A stretch of 64,000 nucleotides of DNA from Novosphingobium sp. (GCA_024236175.1 JACKKY010000001.1:1664410-1728409), one strand, 5' to 3'; positions 33,936-42,688 are shown, counted from the stretch's first letter. The notes: generated by a model not told the origin, from the letters alone. Numbers and translations: made by a program.

Positions 33936-34382
33936 TCAGAAGACCCGCTGCCGCGTCACCCGCAGGCGCGTGAGCAGTGTCGTGGCGATCCGCCAGCCGA
34001 CGTCGAGTTTCACATAGGTTTCGCGGTAGTGCCCGAAGCCGAGGATAAAGGCCCCGTCGGCATGGTCCGGATGGTCCTTTGGCCGATAGAGCCGGTCTTC
34101 CATGGCCCACAGGCCGGTGGCGGTGGTGTCCGAGGTCAGCTCGATGATCGGCGTGTGGCCGTGATGCACCGAGACCTGATTTGCCGAGCGCTCCGCGACC
34201 CAGTCCGCCAGCGCGTCTCGCCCTTCCACGCTGGAGCCCAGCTCGGGCACTTCCAGCCTGGCTTCGGGCGCCCATACCTCCCGGCGCCACAAGTCCCAGT
34301 CATGCGTATCGAGACCGTAGAAATACTTGGCCTTGAGCTGCTGGATCTCCTCGATCGCCAGCAGCCTCTCGATCTCGTTCAT
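33936..34382 (-). CDS. SnoaL/LinA-like NTF2-fold protein, paralogue 2 of a tandem trio
   Basis: The product is 148 residues, clearly similar throughout to its two neighbours. It keeps the Asp (FYGLDTHDWDLWRREVW) and the His cluster (VSVHHGHTPIIELTSD). Its start overlaps the stop of paralogue 1 by 4 bases (ATGA). It differs from paralogue 1 in the loop around ELGSSVEGRDALADW, where substrate selectivity often resides. Confidence 0.82.
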   Translation of the reverse strand: MNEIERLLAIEEIQQLKAKYFYGLDTHDWDLWRREVWAPEARLEVPELGSSVEGRDALADWVAERSANQVSVHHGHTPIIELTSDTTATGLWAMEDRLYRPKDHPDHADGAFILGFGHYRETYVKLDVGWRIATTLLTRLRVTRQRVF

Positions 34383-34846
34383 GCGCCTTCTCCCGGCATG
34401 CCGGAAACCTTGGTCATCTCCACTCGCAGCCGCGTGAGCTGGCTCGACTGGATGCGCCAGCCGGCGTCGGTCTTCACATAGGTCTCGCGGTAATGTCCGA
34501 AGCCGTGGAGATAGGTGCTGCCGTCCTCGAGCGGGAATTCCCTGGTCCGGTAAAGACGGTCCTCCATCGCCCAGATGACCTTGGCCATGGTGTCAGAGGT
34601 GAACTCGATGATCGGCATGTGGCCGTGATGTACCGAAACCTGGTCGCCGACCGACTGGGACACCCACTCGATCACAGTGTCGAAAGGCTCGAGCACCATT
34701 CCCGCCTCGGGCACTTCCAGCCTGCCGTCGGGCGCCCAGACTTCCCTGCGCCACAGATCCCAGTCCTTGTGATCGAGACCGTAGAAATATCGGGCCTTGA
34801 CCTGTTTGATCTCCTCGATGGCAAGCAGTCGTTCGATGTCGTTCAT
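34379..34846 (-). CDS. SnoaL/LinA-like NTF2-fold protein, paralogue 1 of a tandem trio
   Basis: The product is 155 residues and is the first gene of the trio. FYGLDHKDWDLWRREVWAP and VSVHHGHMPIIEFTSD hold the putative Asp and His. The ATG at 34846 follows GGGAGA. The three proteins share the WRxxSSxLTRLR-type end. Retention of the pair in all three argues that each is an enzyme and not a binding protein. Confidence 0.82.
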   Translation of the reverse strand: MNDIERLLAIEEIKQVKARYFYGLDHKDWDLWRREVWAPDGRLEVPEAGMVLEPFDTVIEWVSQSVGDQVSVHHGHMPIIEFTSDTMAKVIWAMEDRLYRTREFPLEDGSTYLHGFGHYRETYVKTDAGWRIQSSQLTRLRVEMTKVSGMPGEGA

Positions 34847-34967
34847 GTCATTTCTCTCCCACGAACGGCATTTCGCGCCACCAGTCGGCTGAGGTCAAGC
34901 GATTAGGCGATGCTGTGGCGGAAGGATTGCGGCAAGCGTCCGGCCGGCGCCGTCAGCTGTGCGCCGT

Positions 34968-35690
34968 TCATCCCTTCAGGCTCCAGCCCCCCTCGACGCG
35001 CAGGACCTGCCCGGTCGTGTAGGTGCCGCGCATCAGGTAGAGATAGGCTTCGGCCGCCTCGTCCGGCCGGCCGGCGCGGGGCAGCAGTTGTTCGGCCAGT
35101 CGCGCCTCCTGGTAGCTGCGGAACTCCGGCGGCACGTCGTCCCAGGCTTCGGTCACGATCGCTCCGGGGCAGACCCCGTTCACGCGGATCGGCGCGAGTT
35201 CCACCGCCAGGCCGACCACCAGGTGCTCCACCGCGCCCGCCATCGCCGTCGCCTCGGGCATTCCCTTTTGCGGGCGATGCGCCGCCATGCCGTTAGTCAG
35301 CGTGATCGAACCGCCGGGCGGCACGGATTTCGCGCCATGCTTGGCGACGGCAAGGGCTCCCCAGAAGCGCACGTTGAACAGCGAGGCGGCGGCGGCGAGG
35401 TCGAGCTCTGCGAAGGGGGCGTGGTTCACCTCCACCCAGTCGGCCGCGGTGAACACGATATGATCGAACCGGCCCGACGTCGCGAAGAAGGACTGCACGG
35501 CCGTTTCGTCCGTCACATCGAGGCAGGCGCCTTCACCTCCGCCAAGCCGCCGGAGCGCGTCGGCGATCCTGTCGTCGTTGCTCGAAGCAATGGTGACCTG
35601 CGAGCCCTCCGCAAGCGCGGCTTCGGCCACGGCGAACCCCATCCCGGACGACCCGCCGATAACGAGAATACGGCTGCCTTCGAGTGTCAC
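34968..35690 (-). CDS. Short-chain dehydrogenase/reductase family protein lacking the usual Tyr-Lys pair
   Basis: The product is 240 residues from GTG 35690, with GGAGGAGA 7 bases upstream. The cofactor loop is VIGGSSGMGFAVAEA and the C-terminal PGAIVTEAW follows the SDR pattern. Where YxxxK is expected, after SITLTNGMAAHRPQKG, the protein reads MPEATAMAGAVEHLV: neither Tyr nor Lys is present. It may be a non-catalytic or mechanistically different SDR. It lies upstream-most in the minus-strand series before the SnoaL trio, separated by 121 bases. Confidence 0.8.
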   Translation of the reverse strand: MTLEGSRILVIGGSSGMGFAVAEAALAEGSQVTIASSNDDRIADALRRLGGGEGACLDVTDETAVQSFFATSGRFDHIVFTAADWVEVNHAPFAELDLAAAASLFNVRFWGALAVAKHGAKSVPPGGSITLTNGMAAHRPQKGMPEATAMAGAVEHLVVGLAVELAPIRVNGVCPGAIVTEAWDDVPPEFRSYQEARLAEQLLPRAGRPDEAAEAYLYLMRGTYTTGQVLRVEGGWSLKG

Positions 35691-35794
35691 TGTCGCTCTC
35701 CTCCCCGTCGACCTGGGCTGGGACCCCTTCCGGTCAACCATGCTGCTGTCCGTCCCCCGGGGCAAGCCGCAGGCGATCGGGCGCCACGCTCCGT

Positions 35795-36910
35795 TCAGGG
35801 AACCGGCTGCTGTGGGTAATTCGGACTGTTCGGATTGTTCGGCGACGGCGATCCCGCAGTTGTGGGAGGGGGCACGTTCGTCGTGGTCGGCGGCGGGTTC
35901 GGCGTCTGCGTCGGCGCTGTCGTGGGAGTGGGCGACGGGGACGGCTGGGCCTGGCCGGTCTGCCTGGTGCGCTGCGTCGGACGGTCGACCGGCAGTTCCG
36001 GGAACGAGCCGAGCCCCGGTATTCCCGGGCCGAAGCCGCCGTCGTTCCGGCCACCGCCGTTGTAGATCGCGCCCGGCGGCGGAAGGAAGACACCCGGCTG
36101 CGGCAGGTTGTCGCGCGGGAACGGAAGGTTCGCGGTAGATCCCGGCGGCGGCAGCAGCCGTTCCTGCGGTTCGAGAATCAGGTCACCCAGCCGCGCGAGC
36201 CCGGGCATGGAGATTGTGAACGGGCCGATCGGCGGCGCGCCGACGCGCGGCACGTAGGCGGCCTGAAGGGGGCGATCCAGGTTCACGGTCACCCCGGCTG
36301 CCGATACGTCCGCGGCACCGACGCTCACGCCGCCGCGCGTCTGCGGCCCCGGTCCGCGCAGCACCACCAGCGTCGCGGTTTCCGGATCGCTCTCGACGTC
36401 GCGGCCGATCGCGCGTTCGCTGCGGGCGATTGCGGCGGCCAGTTCGCCGACCACCCCGTCGACGACCGTTCCCCTGATGCCGATCGTCGCGGCCGGCGAC
36501 TTGATCGCGGAATTGTTGTCGCGGCCGGACCGGCCCGACATGAACCGGAACGCGCCCTTGGCCACGGAGGCCGAGAAGGAACTGCTGCCGCTGGGATCGT
36601 AGACGAAGCGATCGATCGTCAGGCGGGCATTCGCTCCGACGGTGAACTTTGACTTGTCGAGCAGCAGCAACTGGAGCCGGCTCGCCGCCCCCGTATGTAC
36701 CTGGTCGGCGAGGGCGACACGCTGCCTGACCGATGCCTTGCTGAAATTCGCGGCACCGGCGCCCTTGATCCTTACATCCTTCACCACCGCGGCGGCGATG
36801 CCGATCACTCGCGGTGCGGCCACGGCCATGACCGCGACGGCCAGCGAAAGAACCAGAAGGACGGCGACTGCGGGCTTGCCGATCACGCGGACGGGAAGGG
36901 ATCGCATCAC
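35795..36910 (-). CDS. Secreted FecR-domain protein with proline-rich tail
   Basis: The product is 371 residues. An N-terminal signal or anchor helix (AVAVLLVLSLAVAVMAVA) is followed by a FecR domain: NFSKASVRQRVALADQVHTG, LLLLDKSKFTVGANARLTID and SPAATIGIRGTVVDG. The last about 150 residues are Pro/Thr/Asn-rich low complexity (PSPTPTTAPTQTPNPPP). Stand-alone FecR proteins act in the periplasm, sometimes beside TPR proteins. ATG 36910 or 36907 can start it. It begins 3 bases after the TPR-like gene's stop, so the two form an operon. Confidence 0.83.
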   Translation of the reverse strand: MMRSLPVRVIGKPAVAVLLVLSLAVAVMAVAAPRVIGIAAAVVKDVRIKGAGAANFSKASVRQRVALADQVHTGAASRLQLLLLDKSKFTVGANARLTIDRFVYDPSGSSSFSASVAKGAFRFMSGRSGRDNNSAIKSPAATIGIRGTVVDGVVGELAAAIARSERAIGRDVESDPETATLVVLRGPGPQTRGGVSVGAADVSAAGVTVNLDRPLQAAYVPRVGAPPIGPFTISMPGLARLGDLILEPQERLLPPPGSTANLPFPRDNLPQPGVFLPPPGAIYNGGGRNDGGFGPGIPGLGSFPELPVDRPTQRTRQTGQAQPSPSPTPTTAPTQTPNPPPTTTNVPPPTTAGSPSPNNPNSPNYPQQPVP

Positions 36911-36913
36911 CGC

Positions 36914-37291
36914 CTAGCCCTCCCGTTGCCGCGAACAGTCGGCCGTCGCCTCGTCCCAGAGCGAGTCGGAGAATTCGCGTCCGCGCAGCACGTCGAGCTC
37001 AACCAGCGCGCCGCGCCTGTCGTCGATGCTGCAGGTCACCCCGGCATGCAGGAGCCGCGCTTCCTCGTCTTCCGGATGGTTGAGGATCACCCGCTCGAGC
37101 GTCGCCAGCGCGTCCAGCAGCTCTCCCGAAGCGATCTGCCTGCGGGCAAGGGCGACGCCGGAGCCCGGCTGGTCCGTTGCCCTGGAAAGCGCATCGAGTT
37201 CGGCCGGCGTTTCCGCCCGCGCCGGAAGCGCGCCGAGCGAAGCCGCCGTCAGGGCGAGCAAGCAAGCGGCTGGAAAATCCCGGACCTTCAT
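36914..37291 (-). CDS. Secreted small TPR-like protein
   Basis: The product is 125 residues. A cleavable signal (FPAACLLALTAASLGALPARAE) precedes one TPR-like helical pair (ALARRQIASGELLDALATLERVILNHPEDEEARLLHAG) and two Cys (TCSIDD, ADCSRQ) that may form a disulfide. It is the first gene of the pair with the FecR protein. In related gene pairs the TPR protein helps an outer-membrane or export system; no such partner is visible here. Confidence 0.7.
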   Translation of the reverse strand: MKVRDFPAACLLALTAASLGALPARAETPAELDALSRATDQPGSGVALARRQIASGELLDALATLERVILNHPEDEEARLLHAGVTCSIDDRRGALVELDVLRGREFSDSLWDEATADCSRQREG

Positions 37292-37373
37292 CCTTCGCGC
37301 CTTCCTCCCCTGTCGCAGGCGGCACTCTAGCACCAAACGCGCCGCCGTAAAACGAATGCCGCCGGGTCGTCGG

Positions 37374-37892
37374 TCAGCCGCCGGAATCGATCTCGCTGAG
37401 ATTGCCGGAGTGATCGAGCGGGATCGTGTCGAGCGGCGGCATTGCCGGCGGTGCGCCCCATTCGGGATTGTCGTAGAATTCGCCGCTGAAATCGGGCGGA
37501 CCCGCATATTCCGTCTGGAACACGCGCCAGGAGAACCGCCAGCGGTCACCCTGGTCGACGAAACGTTCGTAGTAGCTGCCGATCGCCGCAAGAGGCGTTC
37601 CGTCGGCGAACTGGCTGTTCTCGGTGAAATAGGTGCGGCTCGACGCGGTGCCGTCGCCGACTTCGAGCACCGGCGTGCGCATCGTCAGCAGGATGCGGTT
37701 GAACTGGGGAAACACCGCGCTCATGAATTCCGTGATCTTCGCCCTGCCTTTGAGGACGTGGCCGGCGATGCGCCACTCGCAGTCCTCGGCGAAGCAATCG
37801 CCGAAAGAGTCGATATCCTTGCGCCAGACGGCGTCCACGTAGCGGGCGTGCAACTGGCGGACCATGCATTCCGCGACGACGTAATCGGTCAT
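37374..37892 (-). CDS. SnoaL-like NTF2-fold protein, tandem copy 2
   Basis: The product is 172 residues. IRQLHARYVDAVWRKD-type start (here VRQLHARYVDAVWRKD), FGDCFAEDCEWRIAGHVLKGR and a GDRWRFSWRVFQTEY strand follow the SnoaL/NTF2 fold. A 40-residue tail (EYAGPPDFSGEFYDNPEWG) extends beyond the fold and is shared with the adjacent paralogue. No Asp-His pair like that of LinA is evident. Function unknown. Confidence 0.78.
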   Translation of the reverse strand: MTDYVVAECMVRQLHARYVDAVWRKDIDSFGDCFAEDCEWRIAGHVLKGRAKITEFMSAVFPQFNRILLTMRTPVLEVGDGTASSRTYFTENSQFADGTPLAAIGSYYERFVDQGDRWRFSWRVFQTEYAGPPDFSGEFYDNPEWGAPPAMPPLDTIPLDHSGNLSEIDSGG

Positions 37893-37931
37893 TTTCTATC
37901 CTTTCCCTGGTTCCGGGTTCGTGCGGGAGTC

Positions 37932-38441
37932 TCAGTCCGCTACCGGGCCGGCGCCGGAACGGTCTATGGTCATTTCGTCGAGCGGCGGCATCGCCGGCGG
38001 TGGCCCGTAGTCGGGCACGTCGAAGAACGAAGCGGAGAGGTCGGGCGGGCCCGCGTAGTTCGTCTGGAACAGGCGCCAATTGAATCGCCAGCGGTCCCCC
38101 TCGTCGACGAAGCGCTCGAAATAGATGCCGATCGGCCCGAACGGGCGTCCGTCCGCGAACTGGCTGTTCTCGCTGACATAGGTCCGTCCGGAAGCGACGC
38201 CGTCCCCCACTTCCAGGATCGGCGTGCGGAACGTCATCAGGATCCTGCGGTAGTTCTGGAACGCACCGCCCATCGCTTTCACGATCTGCGCGCGGCCGCG
38301 CATGATCTGCCCGGCGACGCGCCATTCGGCGTCTTCGGCGAAACAGTCGCCGAACGCGTCCATGTCCTTGCGCCACACGGCATCGACATAGCGCGCATGC
38401 AGTTGCCGGATCCCGCATTCCGCGACGACGAAGTCAGTCAT
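37932..38441 (-). CDS. SnoaL-like NTF2-fold protein, tandem copy 1
   Basis: The product is 169 residues, similar to its neighbour over the whole length (MTDFVVAECGIRQLHARYV against MTDYVVAECMVRQLHARYV). The conserved NSQFADG and PPAMPPLD segments mark the same subfamily. The two genes are 39 bases apart and are evidently a tandem duplication. A LacI-like palindrome lies 76 bases upstream. Confidence 0.78.
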   Translation of the reverse strand: MTDFVVAECGIRQLHARYVDAVWRKDMDAFGDCFAEDAEWRVAGQIMRGRAQIVKAMGGAFQNYRRILMTFRTPILEVGDGVASGRTYVSENSQFADGRPFGPIGIYFERFVDEGDRWRFNWRLFQTNYAGPPDLSASFFDVPDYGPPPAMPPLDEMTIDRSGAGPVAD

Positions 38442-38512
38442 CCTCTTCTCCTTGCTGGGCGCCGGAATCGGCCCGGCGTTCTCGCGCCGGGACCCTAGAG
38501 GCTGTTCGCGCC

Positions 38513-38529
38513 AGACCGAAACGGTTTCG
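38513..38529. promoter_or_regulatory. LacI-like palindromic motif, copy B
   Basis: CGAAAC-G-GTTTCG (38517-38529) is a perfect 13-bp palindrome preceded by AGAC, matching the start of the motif at 27963. It lies between divergent genes (NTF2-like pair and IalB-like). Confidence 0.35.
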
Positions 38530-38616
38530 TTCCAGCCACTGCGACAAGCGACCGGATGGCCCCGGATGCGCGTCGCCTTTCCCAAACGGGCCGATTCTGC
38601 GATGAGGCGCACAGTC

Positions 38617-39108
38617 ATGAAGCGCCTTATCAGCATTGCCCTGGCAGCGGCCTTGATGCCGATGCCCGCACACGCCCGGGAAAGCCTCGGCATGTATGCC
38701 ACCTGGGGGGCATTCCGCGACCCGCAGGTGCCGCGCTGCTATGCGATCGCAATGGCCGTTCCCAGCACACTGCGCCGCGACTACCAGCCTTACGCCACGG
38801 TCGGCACATGGCCGAAGCGCAGCCTGCGCAACCAGGTGCATTTCCGCCTCTCGCGCAAGATGGCGAAGGGCGCGAAGATCGTGCTGCGGATCGGCGGCGA
38901 GCGTTTCGAGCTGACCGGCGGTGGCGGCGATGCATGGGCGGCGGACCGCAAGATGAACGCCGCGATTGTCGCGGCCATGCGTTCGGCCGGCAGGATGTCG
39001 GTCCATTCGCGCGATGCCACGGGTCGGGGCTTTTCCAACACATGGCCGCTGGCCGGCGCGGCATCGGCGATGGACGCCGCCTCGATCGGTTGCGCAAGGC
39101 TGCGGTAG
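38617..39108 (+). CDS. Invasion-associated locus B (IalB)-like secreted protein
   Basis: The product is 163 residues. Signal peptide ISIALAAALMPMPAHA is followed by WGAFRDPQVPRCYAIAMAVP, a Cys-containing stretch, and a second Cys near the end (ASIGCARLR), as in IalB-family periplasmic proteins. ATG 38617 is favoured over 38602 because GAGG precedes it. The family's function outside pathogens is not established. Confidence 0.72.
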   Translation: MKRLISIALAAALMPMPAHARESLGMYATWGAFRDPQVPRCYAIAMAVPSTLRRDYQPYATVGTWPKRSLRNQVHFRLSRKMAKGAKIVLRIGGERFELTGGGGDAWAADRKMNAAIVAAMRSAGRMSVHSRDATGRGFSNTWPLAGAASAMDAASIGCARLR

Positions 39109-39144
39109 CAACCGCCGGCCAATGTCCCTATATCGCCCGCTCCT

Positions 39145-40389
39145 ATGGCCGATACGAACCTCATGCCGATACCCGGGCACATAGACCCGGTGCCCGTTGC
39201 GCGGGAGATCACGCCGCGCGCCGATGGCCGGATCGACCTGATCGGCCTGCCGCGGGCGCGGATCGCGGAGCTGTTCGCACATGTCGGGCTCGATGCGAAA
39301 CAGGCCAAGCTGCGCGCCAAGCAGGTGTTCCACTGGCTCTACCATCGCGGCGTCACCGATTTCGAGGCGATGACCGACATCGCCAAGACCATGCGCCCCT
39401 GGCTCACGGAGCGGTTCGTCATCGGCCGGCCCGAAGTGATCGAAGCCCAGCACAGCACGGACGGTACGCGCAAATGGCTGCTGCGCACCGCCGATGGCCA
39501 CGATTTCGAAATGGTCTTCATCCCCGACGCCGACCGGGGCACGCTGTGCGTTTCCAGCCAGGTCGGCTGCACGCTCAATTGCCGCTTCTGCCACACCGGC
39601 ACCATGCGGCTGGTGCGCAACCTGACCGCTGGCGAAATCGTCGGCCAGGTCATGCTTGCCCGCGATGCGCTGGGAGAATGGCCCAAGGGGCGGATGGATT
39701 TCGCCGAAGAGGAGGATGAGGGCAGCTATTCGGCTGACGGCCGGCTGCTCACCAACATCGTGATGATGGGCATGGGCGAGCCGCTCTACAATTTCGACAA
39801 TGTCCGCGATGCCCTCAAGCTGGTGATGGACGGAGACGGCCTGGCGCTGTCGCGCCGCCGCATCACCCTTTCGACCAGCGGCGTGGTGCCGATGATGGCA
39901 CGCTGCGGCGAGGAAGTGGGCGTCAACCTTGCCGTCTCGCTCCATGCAGTGACCAAGGACGTGCGCGACGAGATCGTGCCGATCAACAGGAAATACGGGA
40001 TCGAAGAGCTGCTGGCGGCCTGTGCCGCCTATCCCGGCGCGTCCAATGCCCGGCGCATCACGTTCGAATACGTCATGCTCAAGGACAAGAACGACAGCGA
40101 CGAGGACGCGCGCGAGCTGGTGCGGCTGATCCGCAAGTACAAGCTGCCCGCCAAGGTGAATCTGATCCCCTTCAACCCCTGGCCGGGCACACCTTACGAA
40201 TGCTCCACCCCGGAGCGGATCCGCCGCTTTTCCGAGACCATCTTCGAAGCCGGCATCAGCGCCCCGGTGCGCACTCCGCGCGGCCGCGACATCGATGCCG
40301 CCTGCGGCCAGCTCAAGACCGCTGCCGAGAAGAAAAGCCGGGCCGAGCTCGAACGCCTGTGGGCGGAAAAGCAGGCCCAGCTGGGCTGA
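39145..40389 (+). CDS. rlmN: 23S rRNA (adenine-2503-C2)-methyltransferase / tRNA A37 methyltransferase
   Basis: The product is 414 residues. CTLNCRFCHTG (about residues 142-152) is the radical-SAM CxxxCxxC. MGMGEPLYNFDNV and LSTSGVVPMM are RlmN signatures, and the Cys in DIDAACGQL near 387 is the methyl-carrying one. It methylates A2503 of 23S rRNA and A37 of some tRNAs. It is 36 bases after the IalB-like gene. Confidence 0.97.
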   Translation: MADTNLMPIPGHIDPVPVAREITPRADGRIDLIGLPRARIAELFAHVGLDAKQAKLRAKQVFHWLYHRGVTDFEAMTDIAKTMRPWLTERFVIGRPEVIEAQHSTDGTRKWLLRTADGHDFEMVFIPDADRGTLCVSSQVGCTLNCRFCHTGTMRLVRNLTAGEIVGQVMLARDALGEWPKGRMDFAEEEDEGSYSADGRLLTNIVMMGMGEPLYNFDNVRDALKLVMDGDGLALSRRRITLSTSGVVPMMARCGEEVGVNLAVSLHAVTKDVRDEIVPINRKYGIEELLAACAAYPGASNARRITFEYVMLKDKNDSDEDARELVRLIRKYKLPAKVNLIPFNPWPGTPYECSTPERIRRFSETIFEAGISAPVRTPRGRDIDAACGQLKTAAEKKSRAELERLWAEKQAQLG

Positions 40390-40407
40390 GCGCAGCAAGC
40401 GCTGCCG

Positions 40408-41106
40408 TCAGTCCTGGTCCCGGCGGCGGTAGGCATGCGTCAGCATGGTAACGCTCCGGTCCATGTCGCAGAACTGCCCGAGATCCTGTGATATCGCGGG
40501 TTCGAGCAGCGCCCGAACCGCGTCTTCCTCGCTCGCGAACCAGCTGTCGACGATCGCGTCGAACGGGAACAGCGGCAGGGGGTCGTGGATGGGGTGGTCA
40601 TGCGCGTAGCGGACCACCGATTCGTCCAGAGCCTTGCGGGCCACTTCGGCATGCGGACCGTCGAACCGTGCCTTGAAATCTTCCCGTGAAAGCTCCGGCT
40701 TGCGCGCCAGGAAACGGATGATGCCGTATTCCCCGTACTTGCCGTCCTTCAACACCGTCTCGGTGCAGTAATAGCTGAATTTCGGCGTCAGCATGTCGAA
40801 AACGCGCAGCTCGTCCTTGTCGATCAGCGCGCGCTCTTCCTTCGAGAAGCCGCCGCCCTGCAGGGTTTCCACGGTCCTGCTGACGCCGACCGCCACTCCG
40901 TCGTGGTCGTGCGAGATTTCCGGCAGGTCGACAGGGCGACCGTCAAGGGTCGGCTGGTCGATGCGGTTGCAGTAGCAGGAATAGGTGATGTCGTTCGCCA
41001 CGAAGGCGAACTGGTTCGCGAAAGTCGCGTGCGAGACCCAGGTCGCAGGCCAGTCTTCCCGGCTGACTGTCGGATTCCGGCGGGCGAGGTAGATCAGTTT
41101 GTACAT
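40408..41106 (-). CDS. EthD-domain protein (two ferredoxin-like halves)
   Basis: The product is 232 residues. Both halves carry an EthD/dimeric alpha-beta-barrel pattern: MYKLIYLARRNPTVSREDWP...WVSHATFA and GIIRFLARKPELSREDFKARFDGPHAEVARK, so it looks like an internal duplication. EthD-like proteins accompany oxygenases and P450s in catabolic clusters, with poorly defined roles. It converges with rlmN, with 18 bases between them. Confidence 0.82.
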   Translation of the reverse strand: MYKLIYLARRNPTVSREDWPATWVSHATFANQFAFVANDITYSCYCNRIDQPTLDGRPVDLPEISHDHDGVAVGVSRTVETLQGGGFSKEERALIDKDELRVFDMLTPKFSYYCTETVLKDGKYGEYGIIRFLARKPELSREDFKARFDGPHAEVARKALDESVVRYAHDHPIHDPLPLFPFDAIVDSWFASEEDAVRALLEPAISQDLGQFCDMDRSVTMLTHAYRRRDQD

Positions 41107-41134
41107 ATCGGTCTCTCGATCGGAATGCGTCCGG

Positions 41135-41635
41135 CTAGAGCAGGTCCTCTTCCCGGAAGACGGGAATGGCCTCGATGCTTTTCATCATGACGAGCTGAAT
41201 CCGGCGTTCGGTGCGCGTCTGGTAGACGCCGTAGAAGGGATGGCAATCGACCATGAACGCCCACACCTTCTCGCGTTCGGCACCCTCCGGCTCGCGCCAT
41301 GCCGCGCGGAATGCCTGCGTGGCGATCTGGAAATCGACCGTCTCGCTCGCCAGGATGTTGTGATACCATTGCGGCGGCGTGTCCGCGCCGCCCTTGGAGG
41401 CGCAGATCACGACTTCCCCGCCGATGTCGGCATAGGTCAGGGCGTTGATATAGGTCTTGCCGCTCTTGCGCCCCTTGTATCGGATCAGGCAGTGGGTGCC
41501 GAACGGATAGCCGCCCGCACCGGTGATATCCATGATGTGGCCCTGCACCCCGCCCGAGCGCAGGTAGAGCCTGCGGTGCTCCTTGACCCATTCGAAAGTC
41601 CCGGCCGGACACGTGATCGCCGCAAAGTCGTTCAA
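41135..41635 (-). CDS. Nitroreductase/deazaflavin-dependent (DDN-type) oxidoreductase
   Basis: The product is 166 residues from TTG 41635, with GGGAGA upstream; the long open frame beyond it continues over the PhzF gene and is not coding. GTHCLIRYKGRKSGKTYINALTYADIGGEVVICASKGGADTPPQWYHNI... follows the split-barrel DDN family, named for F420-dependent nitroreductase; FMN use is also known in related proteins. It lies 28 bases before the EthD gene on the same strand and probably shares its transcript. Confidence 0.8.
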   Translation of the reverse strand: MNDFAAITCPAGTFEWVKEHRRLYLRSGGVQGHIMDITGAGGYPFGTHCLIRYKGRKSGKTYINALTYADIGGEVVICASKGGADTPPQWYHNILASETVDFQIATQAFRAAWREPEGAEREKVWAFMVDCHPFYGVYQTRTERRIQLVMMKSIEAIPVFREEDLL

Positions 41636-41676
41636 TTCTTCTCTCCCAGAACCCTGCTCAGGCCCGGCCCGGCGAA

Positions 41677-42522
41677 TCAGGCCAGAACCGGCAGTTCCGC
41701 CCCCGCCGCGATCGTCTCGACCCGTCCGCCGATCCAGACCGCACCGTCGCCATCTGCATAGCAATGGACGTGCCCGTCCGCACCGACCTTGCGGCCCTGC
41801 GCGGCGATATAGCTTCCCTGGGCAAGGCCGCTGGCGAACAGGTGCATGGCGACCCCGGCGTTCAGGCTGCCGGTCACCGGATCCTCGGCGAGGCGCCCTT
41901 GGCCGGGGACGAAGAAGGCGCGAATTTCCCACGCCGGCCCGGAACCCTCGGCGTAGGGCCCCGCAAGGCCGATTTCCGTGCCTTCCGGCGCTTTCGGTTC
42001 GGGGGCCGCCGCCAGCACGTCGTCTGCCGAACGCAGCCGCAGGAGCTGCCAGAGCGGGCCGTTGGCGATATGGACGGCCTCCACCACCGCTTCTTGCGGC
42101 ACGCCTGCAAACCGCGCGGCTTCGGCGCGCTCGGCATCGCTCAGCGGGCCCGTGCGGACCAGCGGCGGGGCCTTGAAGGCGAGCAGGCCATCCCGGCGCG
42201 AAATGTCCACCAGACCGACACCACATTCCTGCACGACGACACCGTCGCGCTTCGGCTTGCCGCCTGCGGCAAGCCATGCATGACAGGTGCCGAGCGTCGG
42301 ATGGCCTGCAAAGGGCAATTCGCGCGCCGGGCAGAATATCCGGACCCGGTAATCCGCCCGGCCGTCCTGCGGCGGCAGGAGGAATGTCGTCTCCGAAAAG
42401 CCCAGCCATTGCGTCAGGCGCAGCATCTCCTCGTCGCCGAGCCCGTCCGCGCCGTGCACGACCGCCAGCGGGTTGCCTTTCATCGGCCGCGAACCGAAGA
42501 CGTCGACCAGATCCAGCTGCAT
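41677..42522 (-). CDS. PhzF-family isomerase/epimerase
   Basis: The product is 281 residues. LVDVFGSRPMKGNPLAVV, WLGFSETTFLLPP with the catalytic Glu, ELPFAGHPTLG and AEDPVTGSLNA are family signatures of the diaminopimelate-epimerase fold. PhzF itself isomerises a phenazine precursor; most homologues outside phenazine clusters have unknown substrates. It starts the minus-strand series PhzF, DDN-type, EthD (spacing 41 and 28 bases). Confidence 0.92.
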   Translation of the reverse strand: MQLDLVDVFGSRPMKGNPLAVVHGADGLGDEEMLRLTQWLGFSETTFLLPPQDGRADYRVRIFCPARELPFAGHPTLGTCHAWLAAGGKPKRDGVVVQECGVGLVDISRRDGLLAFKAPPLVRTGPLSDAERAEAARFAGVPQEAVVEAVHIANGPLWQLLRLRSADDVLAAAPEPKAPEGTEIGLAGPYAEGSGPAWEIRAFFVPGQGRLAEDPVTGSLNAGVAMHLFASGLAQGSYIAAQGRKVGADGHVHCYADGDGAVWIGGRVETIAAGAELPVLA

Positions 42523-42688
42523 CGCTCACTTCCTTTCCTGGCGGCGCACCTTGTCCGATCCGCGCGCGAAGGCAACGGCCTGTCCGCCGGGCAATGCGGC
42601 CTGCCGCAATAGCCGACCCATTCGTCGCCGGTTGGGAAACCCTTGGCCAGCATTCCGCTTGTTTCAGCCAAGGTTGAAGGAGAATGTC

